Source: an uncultured Ruminococcus sp.
GTDB lineage: Bacteria > Bacillota > Clostridia > Oscillospirales > Ruminococcaceae
Assembly (NCBI GenBank): GCA_934435205.1
Contig: CAKSAK010000005.1
Location: 62,001 to 126,000 of the forward strand
Direction: 5' to 3'
DNA length: 64,000 nt
The notes beneath the pieces are model-generated. The model worked only from the letters and a program-made list of their open reading frames with translations. It was not told the DNA's origin and did no database searches. Position numbers and translations under genes: made by a program. Positions within the stretch are counted from its first letter, which is position 1. Every line of letters starts with the position of its first letter. Shown piece by piece: positions 1-9,091 of this stretch.

Positions 1-7
1 CATACAA

Positions 8-775
8 ATGGTTTTAGCGGTCGATATAGGAAACACTAACATAGTAATGGGCTGTTTTGAAAGCGACAGGATACTTTTTGTTGAAAGACTTTCTACAAAT
101 CAGCAGTCCACGGCACTTGAATATGCCATAATGCTCAAGAACATTCTTGAGATACATTCTATAGATATGTCAGATTTCAGGGGCGGCATAATCTCATCGG
201 TCGTGCCGTCTGTGACCCTCACGATGAAAGAGGCAATGGAGAGGCTCATCAAAAAGCGTATCATGGTGGTCGGACCTGGAATAAAGACGGGACTCAAGAT
301 AAATCTTGACAATCCTGCACAGCTTGGCAGCGACAGAGTTGCTGACGCAGTTGCGGCGATAAACCTCTATCCTGTGCCTATCATAATGATAGACATGGGC
401 ACTGCTACTACCATATCAGTAATAGACAAGGAAAAGAATTTCATAGGCGGAATGATTATACCGGGACTTAGAACTTCCCTCGACTCGCTTTCGGGCAAGG
501 CTTCACAGCTTCCTTTCATCAGCCTTGTACCGCCGAAAAAGGTCATAGGCACTAACACTATCGACTGTATGAAGAGCGGTATAATCCACAGCAATGCCGC
601 AAGCATTGACGGCGTTATAGAGAGGATAGAAAACGAGCTTGGTGAGAAATGCACTGTGGTTTCCACAGGCGGTGTGGCAAAGATAATAGTGCCTTACTGC
701 AAGCGTGACATAGTCATTGACGATGAGCTTCTGCTCAAAGGGCTTATGATAATCTACAATAAAAACAAACAATAA
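8..775 (+). CDS. coaX: Type III pantothenate kinase
   Basis: Phosphorylates pantothenate, the first step of coenzyme A synthesis in the cytoplasm. The 255-residue length is normal for the family. The ASKHA-fold motifs are present: DIGNTN at residues 6-11 (phosphate binding), GSDR at 107-110 and DMGTATT at 129-135. These identify the type III enzyme rather than CoaA or eukaryote-like PanK. The start lies seven bases into the window, so its promoter and any upstream operon partner are not visible. An intrinsic terminator follows directly, so this is probably the last gene of its unit. Nothing odd was seen. Confidence 0.96.
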   Translation: MVLAVDIGNTNIVMGCFESDRILFVERLSTNQQSTALEYAIMLKNILEIHSIDMSDFRGGIISSVVPSVTLTMKEAMERLIKKRIMVVGPGIKTGLKINLDNPAQLGSDRVADAVAAINLYPVPIIMIDMGTATTISVIDKEKNFIGGMIIPGLRTSLDSLSGKASQLPFISLVPPKKVIGTNTIDCMKSGIIHSNAASIDGVIERIENELGEKCTVVSTGGVAKIIVPYCKRDIVIDDELLLKGLMIIYNKNKQ

Positions 776-792
776 TTTAAAATACAATACAC

Positions 793-824
793 AAAGCGTC
801 GGGTAGTTTTATCCGACGCTTTTT
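793..824 (+). terminator. Intrinsic terminator of coaX
   Basis: A perfect 10-bp stem, AAAGCGTCGG / CCGACGCTTT, with a 10-nt loop and a run of T. It lies 18 bases after the coaX stop. Confidence 0.9.
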
Positions 825-981
825 CTTGTCGCTTTTTTTATATCCATAATAGACAAACAAGCAGGCTTCAAACAGTTGCAAATGCCGAAAATGGGGCGTT
901 TCTATTGCTTTCGTGGCAGGGTTATGGTACAATCATATGTGCAAAGTAAAACGTTTACATAAAACAGAAAGCAGGAAATAT

Positions 982-2955
982 ATGAACGCAAGAAAAATAT
1001 TATGCCTTATGGTCGCAGTGCTTATGCTGTCAGGCTGTTCAAAGGGTGGAGACGGCTCGCAGGCTTCATCAAAGGCGGCTGAAAGCTCCGGCAAAGCGGA
1101 CAGCAGTGTTTCAGACTATGATAATACCACCACCGAGCCTGAAACAGACAAGCCTGAGTTTGACCTCAATGACAGCGTGGTAGGCTTTTCGCAGGCAAGC
1201 GGCTTTTATGACAGCGGTTTCAGCCTTGAGCTTACTGCAAACGAGGGCGAGAAAATATACTACACCACCGACGGCACAGACCCTAGGACTTCTGCCACGA
1301 GAGAAGAATACACTGCCCCTATCGAGATAAAGGACAGGAGCAATGATCCTAATGTGGTCTCAGCCGTGCCGACAGAAATGATATCAGGAAATTTCAATGA
1401 GTTCAGCTTTGGCGAGGGAGATTTCTGGTGCAACAAAAAAGCACCTTCTGACAATGCGGTGGACAAATGCACTGTTATAAGAGCGTCAAGCGAAAAAAGC
1501 GACGGAAGCGTTTCAAAAAGCTTCTCAGGCAGCTTTTACATAGGAAGCGCAGAGGAGCATATAAAAGGGCTTAAAGAAAGCTGTGAAGCGGCTGGGCATG
1601 ACCTTGCGGTAATGAACATCACAATGGACTACGCTGACCTTTTTGACAGCAAGATCGGCATTTACGTCAAGGGAGATATTTTCAGCAAGGCACTTGAGAA
1701 ATATAAAGCCAGCGGAGAAAGCATAGAAAACGAAACTGCAAGACAGCTTGACGCAAACTACAAACAGCGTGGCAAGGAATGGGAACGTGACTGTCACATC
1801 GAGCTTAACGAGATATCCGCCGAGGGAAATGTGACAAACGCTTTGTCACAGGATTGCGGCATAAGGATACAGGGAAACTATTCACGCTCCGACCTGCAAA
1901 AGGGATTCAGGCTTTACGCCAGAAAGAAATATGGCGAAAAGAAGTTTAACTATGAGGTCTTTGAGGGGCTGAAAAACACATCTGATGAAACTATCGACAG
2001 CTTTAAGACGCTTACTCTCCGTGCAGGTGGAAATTGCGCTTTTACAGCAAAATTCAATGACACCTATTGGCAGAGTCTTATGACAGAGCTTGACGGCTCA
2101 ACAAAGGCTTCACGTCCATGCGTTGTTTATCTGAATGGCGAATACTGGGGACTTTATGTGCTGGAGGAGGACTATTCCGACAATTATTTTGAAAGCCACT
2201 ACGGTGTGAACAAAGACGATGTTGTGGTCTACAAAGGCGACGCAGAAACCTATCAGAGCGGCTACAAGCTTGACGAGGGCAAGCTTCCGGAGGGAGAAAC
2301 AGACGAGGGATATTTCTTCAAGGAGCTTACAGATTTCTTCGCTTCTCACAAAGACTTATCCGCACAGGCAGATTATGAGGAGTTCTCAAAGCTTGTTGAC
2401 ACCGACAGTGTGAGAGATTATTTCCTTGCAGAGGTCTGGATAAACAACAAGTGGGATTGGCCGGGCAAAAACTGGTCAATGTGGAAGGTGCAGAACACAG
2501 ACAGTTCCAACGAATATGCAGACGGCAAATGGCGTTTCATGTTCTATGACGTTGAGTTCGGCGGAGTGAGCGGCGAGGGCGACGCATGGACGAACACCAT
2601 GAAAGAGGATAACTACAAGCCAAAGGGACTGCTTGACACGGACACAAAAAATCCTGCGGTGCTGAGTTTTGCTTATCTTATGTCAAACGAAGATTTCAGG
2701 AACGACTTCAATGACAGGCTTTTAAAGATGTCTGAGGGTACCTTTGAAAAAGAAAAGGCACTTGATAGGCTCGCAGAATTTGAGAGCGTTTATTCCCCTC
2801 TTTATGAGCAGTTCTTTGCAAGATACCCGGATACAGGCTCGGCTGAAGAAGCGCTTCATGGAGGATATGCTTCATCAGACTGCATAAGAGCGTTCATTAA
2901 CAAGCGTGATAAGTCTATCCAAAGTATTGTGGACTGGACTAATTCGCAGTTCTGA
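982..2955 (+). CDS. CotH-family lipoprotein (CotH kinase-like domain)
   Basis: A secreted lipoprotein of 657 aa. The start at 982 is preferred over the in-frame ATG at 913 because it has GCAGGA just upstream and gives a proper signal peptide with lipobox LSGC (Cys19). A Ser/Thr/Asp-rich linker follows. Next comes a chitobiase C-terminal-like beta domain around residues 65-110 (YYTTDGTDPR), then a CotH domain from about residue 290 (GIRIQGNYSR, FKTLTLRAGG, VVYLNGEYWGLYVL). CotH proteins are atypical kinases, known from spore coats and common on the surface of fibre-degrading Ruminococcaceae. The metal-binding region reads FYDVEFG, which may be a variant of the usual DxD. Convergent with the GH5/GH43 operon, so a role at the cell surface in glycan use is an inference. 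Confidence 0.85.
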   Translation: MNARKILCLMVAVLMLSGCSKGGDGSQASSKAAESSGKADSSVSDYDNTTTEPETDKPEFDLNDSVVGFSQASGFYDSGFSLELTANEGEKIYYTTDGTDPRTSATREEYTAPIEIKDRSNDPNVVSAVPTEMISGNFNEFSFGEGDFWCNKKAPSDNAVDKCTVIRASSEKSDGSVSKSFSGSFYIGSAEEHIKGLKESCEAAGHDLAVMNITMDYADLFDSKIGIYVKGDIFSKALEKYKASGESIENETARQLDANYKQRGKEWERDCHIELNEISAEGNVTNALSQDCGIRIQGNYSRSDLQKGFRLYARKKYGEKKFNYEVFEGLKNTSDETIDSFKTLTLRAGGNCAFTAKFNDTYWQSLMTELDGSTKASRPCVVYLNGEYWGLYVLEEDYSDNYFESHYGVNKDDVVVYKGDAETYQSGYKLDEGKLPEGETDEGYFFKELTDFFASHKDLSAQADYEEFSKLVDTDSVRDYFLAEVWINNKWDWPGKNWSMWKVQNTDSSNEYADGKWRFMFYDVEFGGVSGEGDAWTNTMKEDNYKPKGLLDTDTKNPAVLSFAYLMSNEDFRNDFNDRLLKMSEGTFEKEKALDRLAEFESVYSPLYEQFFARYPDTGSAEEALHGGYASSDCIRAFINKRDKSIQSIVDWTNSQF

Positions 2956-2968
2956 TATTTCACAAACC

Positions 2969-3006
2969 AAAACGGCAGAATAGCTTGATGCTGAACTGCC
3001 GTTTTT
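2969..3006. terminator. Shared terminator between convergent CotH and GH5 genes
   Basis: Stem AAACGGCAG / CTGCCGTTT with a 17-nt loop, followed by T on the plus strand and preceded by an A-rich stretch. It can serve both converging transcripts, though the minus-strand T run is weaker. Confidence 0.75.
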
Positions 3007-3018
3007 ATATTGCTTATT

Positions 3019-4803
3019 TTATGCCGCAGGAGCGTATGTGAATGTTATTTCGAGAGTGTTTATCTTTCCTGCATAGTCAAGTATTGTTGGAGAAGCTTTT
3101 GAAAGGTCACCGCCTGCTATTCTTGAATCCTCAGGTGGTGTGGATACCCACTGATTTACAAGGTTCACTCTTGTGCAAAGCTGGTCGTCAGATGTGGTGT
3201 AGCCCTCCGCTATGGTTTCAACAGCTTCGCCGTTTATCTTTATCTCGTCAATAGTTGCGATATAGTTCGGATAAAGCTTCTCACCGTTTGCGATACCCAG
3301 AGCCGAGAATGCAATGCCGTTGGCGTTGTTTGATGACATATCAAGGCTTACTGTGTAAGTTCCCTCACCGTCTATAACTGCGTTTTCTGCGATAACTCCG
3401 TCGCTCTTTGAAACCGGATCATACTCGTCACCAACGCTGTAGCATACGGAAAAATCTGCACTCTGATACATTATCCATGCCACCGCTGTGTTCTCGTCAG
3501 CCTGCGGTGCGGTATCGTCTGTTAGCTTTTCAGGTGCGGCAGAGAGAGTTTCCTCTATTCTTTTTGCAGCGGCGGCTCTTTCCTCCTCCACTGTCATAGA
3601 GGACTGGTTATCACGGCGTCTTTCATCAAATATCTTTGCCACGGTTTCATCACGCATTTTAAGCTCTGAACGCGAGAAAAAGTCGCTGCAATCCCAAAGG
3701 AATGGTGCAAAACCGTAGGCGTCGCAGTTGTCGAGGAGGTTGTTGATAAACTTGTCAGTGCCTTTCTTTACGTCACCGCCGTTTGTAAGCACTGCATACT
3801 CGCCTATTATTATGCCGTAGCCCTGTTCTGAATACTTTGTCATGTTCTTAAAAAGTCTGTTCTGCTCTTCATAGTCTGACTTTGTTCCCCAATCGGAGCG
3901 ACCCTTTGTCCCGCAATAATCCCATGGGGTATAATAGTGAACGGAAAGGAGAAGCTTATCCTTTGCGGTATCAGTTGGCATCTGGAACTTGTCTGAGCAG
4001 GTCATTGTGATGTCGGTATTGTAGCCTGGGATAAGAAGAAAACGCTGTTCGTTGTTTCCGCCTGTTGCACGGATAGTGTCAACAAAGGTCTGATTTATCT
4101 TGTTGGCCATTTCATAGCACTCGGCTTTTGAAAGCGAGCCTGAGTTTTTGCACACGTCTGTGTCATTGAGTCTGTCGCCAAGCTCTTCGTTTGCACCCTC
4201 AAATATAAGTCTGTCAGAGTATTTTTTATATCTGTTCGCTATCTGCGTCCACATGGACTTGTACATTTCAAACGCCTTGTCAACGTCGCTCTGCTCGGAA
4301 GAACCGAACATTCCCCACCAGCTTCCGTCCCAGTGGTCATTGATGATAACATACATATCATTATCGAGAGCGTAGTTTATTATCTTCTCCACTCTGTCGA
4401 GATAGGCTTCATTTATGGTGTAATCGCCTTTTTCATACTCCATTGCGTTTGTCCATGCCACAGGCACACGGAGAGAGTCAAAGCCGCTTGCTTTCATGCC
4501 CTTTATCATTTCCTCTGTTGTGACAGGCTGACCCCAGAGAGTTTCAAAGCTTTCAGGGTCGGTGTCTGCGGAATAGCTTTTGTGGCCGTAGGCTTCCATG
4601 GTATTTCCAAGGTTCGTGCCGTTGCCCAGAAGTCTTGCAAGCTCGGTTGCTGTAAGGTCTTTGTTTATGCTTCCGTCATCAGAGGTCTTTGCACCCTCCT
4701 CTGCCTTTGATGAGCTGTTGCTTCCCTTTTCGCAGCCTGCAAGCAGTGCTGTACAGCCCATGACCGCCGCAGTAAGAAGCGAGATAGCTTTAATGGTTCT
4801 CAT
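3019..4803 (-). CDS. GH5 endoglucanase-type lipoprotein
   Basis: An extracellular glycoside hydrolase of family 5 that cleaves beta-1,4-glucan or a related polymer. The lipobox is LLAGC (Cys24). The TIM barrel shows GTNLGNT (62-68), LRVPVAW (111-117), NDHWDGSWWG, the acid/base Glu206 in FEGANEELG, HYYTPW (289-294) and the nucleophile Glu335 in GEY. After about residue 430 there is an extra beta-rich region ending at 594, probably a carbohydrate-binding or accessory domain that I cannot assign to a family. A strong AGGAGG lies 7 bases before the start. It is the second gene of an operon with the GH43 gene, 11 bases apart. The subfamily and exact substrate cannot be fixed by eye. Confidence 0.9.
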   Translation of the reverse strand: MRTIKAISLLTAAVMGCTALLAGCEKGSNSSSKAEEGAKTSDDGSINKDLTATELARLLGNGTNLGNTMEAYGHKSYSADTDPESFETLWGQPVTTEEMIKGMKASGFDSLRVPVAWTNAMEYEKGDYTINEAYLDRVEKIINYALDNDMYVIINDHWDGSWWGMFGSSEQSDVDKAFEMYKSMWTQIANRYKKYSDRLIFEGANEELGDRLNDTDVCKNSGSLSKAECYEMANKINQTFVDTIRATGGNNEQRFLLIPGYNTDITMTCSDKFQMPTDTAKDKLLLSVHYYTPWDYCGTKGRSDWGTKSDYEEQNRLFKNMTKYSEQGYGIIIGEYAVLTNGGDVKKGTDKFINNLLDNCDAYGFAPFLWDCSDFFSRSELKMRDETVAKIFDERRRDNQSSMTVEEERAAAAKRIEETLSAAPEKLTDDTAPQADENTAVAWIMYQSADFSVCYSVGDEYDPVSKSDGVIAENAVIDGEGTYTVSLDMSSNNANGIAFSALGIANGEKLYPNYIATIDEIKINGEAVETIAEGYTTSDDQLCTRVNLVNQWVSTPPEDSRIAGGDLSKASPTILDYAGKINTLEITFTYAPAA

Positions 4804-4814
4804 ATTATTTCCTC

Positions 4815-6155
4815 CTATTTCATAAATACAAATTCTTCAAGTTCAAAAAGCGGTTTGTTTTTGAAATAACCTGCTATCCAATCGGCAAGATCATCTGAAA
4901 AAACTGCAGGCACAAAGTAGATAGAATGTCTGCCAGTAAGGGACTTGACTATTCCTGTGTAAACTCCGTCGCCTGTGCCGATATCAACATAGCCTAATGG
5001 CTCGCTGTTCTCATATTCATCAGCATAGACCGCCACCTTTGCGACAGTTCCCATGCCCCTGACTTTCAGGGCTATCTTCATGGTCTTTGAGGAAAAGTCC
5101 TCGCCAAAATCAAAATACTTATAGCCAATAACGTTGCCGTGGGTGATGTTCACGATGCTTCTTGTGAAGATATCCTTTTCGGTGATAAAACAGCCGCCTT
5201 TCAGCACACAGGCTATATCCGCAGGATAAGGCTTGAAAGGGTCAAGGCTGTCCTCAAATCCCAGCGAAGTCATTTCCACTGTCGGTATCGTTCCGTCAGG
5301 GAGTATCTCTATTTTCTCAACGCAGGCACGTCTTGACATTATGGTGTTGTTTGTCATTCTGTGATAGAAAATATACCACTGACCGTTTATATTGCACACT
5401 GAGCCATGGTCATTTCCCCCCGGATAATCCACGCCGTTGTCTATTATATATCCACGATATTTGAACGGACCTTGCGGCTTATCTGAGGTGGCATAAGCAA
5501 GCCTGCTTCCTACACATGGGGAATATATAAGATAGTATGTATCCCCTATTTTTCTCGGGGAGCTTGCCTCGAAGAAGCGCTGTTCCTGCGGTGCGTTGTC
5601 GCTGTCGTCAATGACCGCTCTTTTGTAGCTTCCCTTTTTAATGGTATACATATCCGCAGGGTCTATCTCATTGAAGTTGGATTCTGTGAAGCCGTAATAA
5701 ATATACACTCTGCCGTCATCATCAACAAGCACGCCTGCATCGTTATAAATGCCGTCATCGCCTGCGTCCTCAGGGTCATATTTATACTGAGAGAGAAGCT
5801 TGAAAGGACCTTCGGGCTTATGGGACACGCCGACAACGCCCTTTGAGCCGACTATATAGGCATAGAGATAATACCTGCCGTCTTTTTCTATAACGTCTGG
5901 AGCGAACAGCTTGTGGTCTGTCATGCCCTCGGTATCGGACTTATGGTCACGGTCATCACGGGTATGGAAGCTGTGTCCGTGGCAGACCCAATTGTTAAGG
6001 TCATTAAGTGGCGCAGACCAGACTTTCAGTTTATAGTCGCAAAAGTCGCTTTGAGCGGCTCTGTCATGTGAACCATAAAGGTAAACTCTGTCTCCGAAAA
6101 CTCTCGGCTCGCCGTCAGGGATATACTCCCATGCAGGCAAAATGGGGTTTGGCAT
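4815..6155 (-). CDS. GH43 family glycosidase, cytoplasmic
   Basis: A five-bladed propeller glycosidase, likely an arabinofuranosidase or xylosidase acting on imported oligosaccharides. Seen: GEPRVFGDRVYLYGSHD-type N-terminus with the candidate base aspartate, LFAPDVI, and FFEASSPRK carrying the candidate acid glutamate, then a C-terminal beta-sandwich region from about residue 310 resembling CBM6. There is no signal peptide, in contrast to the lipoprotein GH5 next to it, which suggests a division of labour: polymer attack outside, trimming inside. AGGAGG lies 8 bases before the ATG. First gene of the two-gene operon. 446 aa is normal for GH43 with an accessory domain. Confidence 0.9.
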   Translation of the reverse strand: MPNPILPAWEYIPDGEPRVFGDRVYLYGSHDRAAQSDFCDYKLKVWSAPLNDLNNWVCHGHSFHTRDDRDHKSDTEGMTDHKLFAPDVIEKDGRYYLYAYIVGSKGVVGVSHKPEGPFKLLSQYKYDPEDAGDDGIYNDAGVLVDDDGRVYIYYGFTESNFNEIDPADMYTIKKGSYKRAVIDDSDNAPQEQRFFEASSPRKIGDTYYLIYSPCVGSRLAYATSDKPQGPFKYRGYIIDNGVDYPGGNDHGSVCNINGQWYIFYHRMTNNTIMSRRACVEKIEILPDGTIPTVEMTSLGFEDSLDPFKPYPADIACVLKGGCFITEKDIFTRSIVNITHGNVIGYKYFDFGEDFSSKTMKIALKVRGMGTVAKVAVYADEYENSEPLGYVDIGTGDGVYTGIVKSLTGRHSIYFVPAVFSDDLADWIAGYFKNKPLFELEEFVFMK

Positions 6156-6331
6156 GAAAATTTCCTCCTATGTTTTTTTCATAACTTGTTTTATCATAAG
6201 ATAATTATAAAGCATACTATCATTATTTTCAATATCCTAACACGCTGTTGGAGGTGAAAAATTGTGCAAAATGCAAAATCGTGCAGGCTGTCCAAAGGTG
6301 CAAAAAAGCCCGTTTGCGACGGCTTCCGACC

Positions 6332-6360
6332 TTGACAAAAGAGGGCAAATCGTGTATAAT
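6332..6360 (+). promoter_or_regulatory. Sigma-A promoter of greA-lysS
   Basis: TTGACA at 6332-6337 and TATAAT at 6355-6360 with a 17-bp spacer: a consensus vegetative promoter 53 bases before greA. Confidence 0.9.
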
Positions 6361-6412
6361 ATTAAGTTGATAGTACCCGTATAAAATTATATTGATATAG
6401 GAGTGTTTAATT

Positions 6413-6889
6413 ATGGCAACTATTTCTAAGACTGTTTCAAAAGCAGGTTATGCTAAATTGCAGGAGGAACTTGAATACCTTATTACAGTAAAAAGACGTG
6501 AAGTTGCTCAGAAGCTTAAAGAAGCACGTTCTTTCGGAGACCTTTCCGAGAATGCTGAGTACGACGAGGCTAAGAACGAGCAGGCTATCCTTGAGTCAAA
6601 GATCAATGAGTTAGAGCTTCTCATTTCAAACGCAACTGTCGTTGAGGACGATGATATTTCTGTAAACGAGATAGGCGTAGGCTCTATCATCAAGATAAAG
6701 GATATTGAGCTTGACGAGATCGAAGATCTTCAGATAGTAGGTTCAACTGAGTCTGACCCTGACAACGGCAAGATCTCTGACGAGTCACCTATAGGCAAGG
6801 CTGCACTCAAGCACAAGGTAGGCGACATTTTCGAGGCTGAAACACCTGCCGGTCTGCTGAAATTCGAGGTCATCGACATTTCAAAGTAA
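6413..6889 (+). CDS. greA: Transcription elongation factor GreA
   Basis: Rescues backtracked RNA polymerase by stimulating cleavage of the 3' RNA end. 158 aa, the usual length. An N-terminal antiparallel coiled coil (residues about 1-75) carries the GDLSENAEYDEAK tip with the acidic residues that reach the active centre, and a C-terminal FKBP-like domain ends in GLLKFEVIDISK. AGGAGTG lies 8 bases before the start. Cotranscribed with lysS 37 bases downstream, a pairing common in Firmicutes. Confidence 0.97.
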   Translation: MATISKTVSKAGYAKLQEELEYLITVKRREVAQKLKEARSFGDLSENAEYDEAKNEQAILESKINELELLISNATVVEDDDISVNEIGVGSIIKIKDIELDEIEDLQIVGSTESDPDNGKISDESPIGKAALKHKVGDIFEAETPAGLLKFEVIDISK

Positions 6890-6926
6890 CAGACCACTTA
6901 CAAAACACACGGAAAGGAAAATATAA

Positions 6927-8498
6927 ATGAGCGAGGAAAACCGCACAAACGCTCCTGAGGAAGAGCTTACTCAGGAGGACATAAACAGCTTAAAGAAGAT
7001 AAGAATGGACAAGCTTGAAGAGCTGAAAGCCAAGGGCAAGAATCCATTTGAGATAACAAAGTATGACGTTACGGCAAGCTGTGCTGAGGCAAAGGCGCAG
7101 TATGAAAAGCTTGAGGCTGAGCTTAAGGAGCAGGCAGGCGAGGACGAGGAAAAGCTCAAGGAGCTTCTCGAGGCAAACCGCATGACAGTAAGCGTTGCAG
7201 GCAGAGTAATGTCAAGACGTCTTATGGGCAAGGCAAGCTTTTTCGACCTGAGAGACAAGAGCGACAAGGTTCAGGTCTATCTGAGAATGAACGAGATAGG
7301 CAAGGAAGAATTTGACGATTACAAGAAGGGCGATATCGGTGATATCGTTGGCGTTGAGGGCTTTGTATTCAGAACAAAAATGGGCGAGATATCAATTCAC
7401 GCACAGAAGTTCGTACTGCTTTCAAAGTCACTTCTGCCGCTGCCTGAGAAGTGGCATGGTCTTAAAGATCAGGACACAAGATACAGACAGAGATACACAG
7501 ACCTTATATGCAATCCTGAGGTAAAGGATACCTTTATAAAGAGGTCGCAGATCATTTCATCTATCAGAAGATATCTTGACGGACAGGGCTTCATGGAAGT
7601 TGAAACTCCAATGCTGGTATCTAACGCAGGCGGAGCTGCTGCAAGACCATTTGAGACACATTACAATGCACTTGACGAGGACGTTAAGCTGAGAATCTCT
7701 CTGGAGCTTTATTTGAAGAGGCTTATTGTTGGCGGACTTGAAAGAGTATACGAGATAGGCAGAGTATTCAGAAACGAGGGTGTTGACGCAAGACACAATC
7801 CTGAGTTCACTCTTATGGAGCTTTATCAGGCATACACAGATTACTACGGCATGATGGATCTGACGGAGAATATGTTCAGGCACGTTGCTCAGGAGGTATG
7901 CGGCACGACTTGCGTACCATACGGTGATGTAATGATCGACCTTGGCAAGCCGTTTGAGAGAATGACAATGATCGACGCAGTTAAGAAGTATTCAGGCGTT
8001 GACTTCTCACAGGTAGCCACAACAGAGGAAGCAAAGGCGCTTGCAGACGAGCATCACATTGAATACGAGGCAAGGCACAAGAGAGGCGACATACTCAACC
8101 TGTTCTTTGAGGAATATGTTGAGGAGCATCTTATTCAGCCTACATTCATAATGGATCACCCTATCGAGATATCCCCGCTCACAAAGAAAAAGCCTGATGA
8201 TCCTGACTATGTAGAGAGATTCGAGCTTTTCATCACAGGCAGAGAGATGTGCAACGCATACTCAGAGCTGAACGATCCGATAGATCAGCGTGAGAGATTT
8301 GCGGCACAGGAAGAGGCATTAAAGCAGGGTGACGAGGAAGCAAACCACACAGACGAGGACTTCCTGAGGGCGCTTGAGATAGGTATGCCACCTACAGGCG
8401 GTATTGGTTACGGCATTGACAGACTTGTTATGCTGCTGACTAACTCACCGGCTATCAGGGACGTGCTTTTGTTCCCTACGATGAAGACGTTGGAGTAA
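6927..8498 (+). CDS. lysS: Lysyl-tRNA synthetase, class II
   Basis: Charges tRNA-Lys. 523 aa with an N-terminal OB-fold anticodon-binding domain (VAGRVMSRRLMGKASFFDL) and a class II catalytic core: motif 1 around GFMEVETPML, motif 2 with RNEGVDARHNPEFT, motif 3 GIGYGIDRLVM near the C-terminus. Start preceded by GGAAAGG. The last 27 bases of the gene are repeated exactly at 23,788-23,814, so its 3' end is the apparent integration site of the downstream element. The gene itself is intact. Confidence 0.97.
   Translation: MSEENRTNAPEEELTQEDINSLKKIRMDKLEELKAKGKNPFEITKYDVTASCAEAKAQYEKLEAELKEQAGEDEEKLKELLEANRMTVSVAGRVMSRRLMGKASFFDLRDKSDKVQVYLRMNEIGKEEFDDYKKGDIGDIVGVEGFVFRTKMGEISIHAQKFVLLSKSLLPLPEKWHGLKDQDTRYRQRYTDLICNPEVKDTFIKRSQIISSIRRYLDGQGFMEVETPMLVSNAGGAAARPFETHYNALDEDVKLRISLELYLKRLIVGGLERVYEIGRVFRNEGVDARHNPEFTLMELYQAYTDYYGMMDLTENMFRHVAQEVCGTTCVPYGDVMIDLGKPFERMTMIDAVKKYSGVDFSQVATTEEAKALADEHHIEYEARHKRGDILNLFFEEYVEEHLIQPTFIMDHPIEISPLTKKKPDDPDYVERFELFITGREMCNAYSELNDPIDQRERFAAQEEALKQGDEEANHTDEDFLRALEIGMPPTGGIGYGIDRLVMLLTNSPAIRDVLLFPTMKTLE
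8472..8498 (+). repeat. Left att-like direct repeat (lysS 3' end)
   Basis: The final 27 bases of lysS, including its stop codon, occur again without mismatch at 23,788-23,814 in the same orientation. Similarity continues more loosely through the following terminator. This is the expected footprint of a site-specific integrative element that restores the gene end on insertion. Confidence 0.85.
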
Positions 8499-8524
8499 AC
8501 ATAGTAAGATAATTTGTTGAAGTA

Positions 8525-8556
8525 ATGGGCAATTCCTTTTTGGGATTGTCCATTTT
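8525..8556 (+). terminator. lysS terminator, copy 1 of a repeated module
   Basis: Stem ATGGGCAAT / ATTGTCCAT plus TTTT. A near-identical hairpin with the same flanking sequence (TTTTCTAAAATGAATG) is found at 23,839-23,873 and 40,123-40,154, each time followed by a different gene. Confidence 0.85.
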
Positions 8557-8604
8557 CTAAAATGAATGTAAATACAAAAAGTAATTTGTAGGGAGGTTAA
8601 TTAT

Positions 8605-8766
8605 ATGGAAAAGAATAAAAAAGAAAATACAAATAATTTGATATCAAGAATAAAAGCAAGAGCTAATGCAGGCAAAAATACGGAAGAAAAGAAAAGTCCT
8701 GATAGTTTAATATTAAGAATAAAAAGAAGAGCAAATGCTGATAAAAATAAAGAAAGAGAAAGATAA
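8605..8766 (+). CDS. Small basic protein with internal repeat (53 aa)
   Basis: A short ORF with a strong site AGGGAGG nine bases before the ATG. Almost entirely Lys/Arg/Asn/Glu rich. It holds two similar units, LISRIKARANAGKN and LILRIKRRANADKN, about 27 residues apart, suggesting an internal duplication. I know no family for it. It sits between the copy 1 lysS terminator and a strong terminator, the position taken by DUF3267 and cyclase genes in the other two copies of this module. Likely real because of the ribosome site; function unknown. Confidence 0.55.
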   Translation: MEKNKKENTNNLISRIKARANAGKNTEEKKSPDSLILRIKRRANADKNKERER

Positions 8767-9027
8767 ATTACAATTTGTAGACTTGCCCTTTGAGAGAGGA
8801 AAAAATCCTTTTCTCAAAGGGCGTTTTTTATATGAGTGATCGTCAAACTGCCTGCGCTTGATAAGCCTTTTGTTCCCCACCCACAAAACGAACGGACAGC
8901 GTTCGTCAGCCGTGAGTTCTCTCAGCTTGTGCTGACCGATGTTTGAATAAACCGCGGCTTCCTCGATAGTGAGGTTTTGCTTTTGAAATATAGGGACGTT
9001 GAGTTCCCTTTCTCTGACCATATCCAT
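8713..9027 (-). CDS. Excisionase-like protein (Tn916 Xis type), C-terminus replaced
   Basis: Small DNA-bending excisionases help integrases remove conjugative elements. The N-terminal 65 residues match that family by eye: VPIFQKQNLTIEEAAVYSNI, KLRELT, FVLWVGNKRLIKRRQFDD. A normal Xis ends a few residues later. Here the frame runs on through the 8,785-8,829 terminator for about 37 more residues of unlikely sequence, so the true 3' end has probably been lost. AGGAGG lies 10 bases before the ATG. The integrase that should accompany it is missing. A more degraded copy is at 24,614-24,700. Confidence 0.65.
   Translation of the reverse strand: MDMVRERELNVPIFQKQNLTIEEAAVYSNIGQHKLRELTADERCPFVLWVGNKRLIKRRQFDDHSYKKRPLRKGFFPLSKGKSTNCNLSFSFFIFISICSSFYS
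8785..8829 (+). terminator. Terminator, repeated near element ends
   Basis: Stem GCCCTTTGAGA / TCTCAAAGGGC followed by GTTTTTT. The same hairpin recurs at 24,568-24,612 next to the second excisionase remnant. Confidence 0.85.
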
Positions 9028-9091
9028 AATCGTTTACCTCCTTGGTGTCTTGAAAATAATGTATTAGTGTAAAATAAGACTTTGCTCTTTT

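Noticed and set aside
913..981. Longer N-terminus of the CotH-like protein
   Set aside because: The extra 23 residues precede a perfect lipoprotein signal peptide, and the first ATG has no ribosome site.
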